Assembly: GCA_036388295.1 (NCBI GenBank)
Contig: DASVSC010000280.1
Coordinates: forward strand, 1 to 6,859
DNA from: RYN-431 sp036388295
GTDB taxonomy: Bacteria; Planctomycetota; Phycisphaerae; Tepidisphaerales; Tepidisphaeraceae
DNA: 6,859 nt
Direction: 5' to 3'
How positions within the stretch are numbered: the first letter of the stretch is position 1; every line of letters begins with the position of its first letter. Shown here in pieces: positions 6,720 through 6,859 of the stretch. The notes below the pieces were generated by a model, which saw nothing but the letters and a program-made list of their open reading frames with translations, was not told the origin of the DNA and did not search any database. The translations under genes were made by a program, and so were the position numbers.

Positions 6720-6805
6720 AAAACAAACCAGGCAGCTAGTAGATATAACCGATAAACTGTGAACCGCCACAAATTTTATGACTTAGCACAATAGGTTAGT
6801 TGCAT

Positions 6806-6857
6806 GACCCTAGCTGGGATGAAACCAGGACGACGCTGAAAAGCGTCTGTCAGGGTC
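6806..6857. other. Candidate structured RNA or DNA element (three-way junction)
   Basis: An outer stem GACCCT (6806-6811) with AGGGTC (6852-6857) encloses two inner hairpins. The first is CTGG (6814-6817) with CCAG (6825-6828) and a 7-base loop. The second is 6829-6837 with 6842-6851, nine pairs with one bulged T at 6848 and a GAAA loop. Nearly every base is in a stem or loop. On the plus strand the loop is a GNRA tetraloop, which favours a plus-strand RNA. On the minus strand the element would lie about 100 bases upstream of the PEP-CTERM start, where a leader could be. I match it to no known RNA family. Confidence 0.35.
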
Positions 6858-6859
6858 TG

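Noticed and set aside
6743..6772. Promoter-like TTGTGG and TTATAT upstream of the PEP-CTERM gene on the minus strand
   Set aside because: The spacing is 18 but the -10 matches only three of six consensus bases. An AT-richer stretch is expected there anyway.
6806..6857. Hammerhead ribozyme
   Set aside because: The segment has GATGA and GAAA, but not the ordered CUGAUGA, stem, GAAA, stem, NUH core on either strand.

Overview
The window looks like a GC-rich planctomycete chromosome, most likely Phycisphaerae-like. This is inferred from a secreted protein with a PEP-CTERM tail ending in a tri-arginine, from palindromic repeat elements of the type that put 'PLPNPPPAYRERE'-like peptides into proteins, and from the high GC content judged by eye. 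All convincing genes lie on the minus strand, so the window reads from right to left.

At the right end, 6041-6706 encodes a 221-residue exported PEP-CTERM protein. It has a strong ribosome binding site and its own intrinsic terminator (5976-6011). Upstream of it, 6806-6857 can fold into a compact three-way junction on either strand. About 260 bases between the terminator and the next gene contain no gene and probably hold the promoter and leader of the following operon.

From 5714 to the left edge runs one ABC importer operon of the Dpp/Opp (peptide/nickel/oligosaccharide) class. Its first gene is unusual: one uninterrupted frame encodes a family 5 substrate-binding domain fused, through a flexible linker and an extra membrane helix, to a DppB-like permease. 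The second permease (DppC-like, 1366-2481) follows with an ATGA overlap. The first ATPase (DppD-like, 269-1312) comes next, and the second (DppF-like, 1-272, cut by the window edge) overlaps it, again as ATGA. The operon therefore supplies a whole importer: tethered receptor plus permease, partner permease and two ATPases. The substrate cannot be told from sequence.

Between dppC and dppD lies a 121-base element (1240-1360) with terminal inverted repeats, each containing its own hairpin. It reaches into the dppD frame and supplies about the first 25 codons, every plausible start codon and the only Shine-Dalgarno-like sequence. No system wholly outside known families was found. The most notable points are the receptor-permease fusion, the repeat element that forms the 5' end of an ATPase gene, and the unassigned structured element near the right edge.
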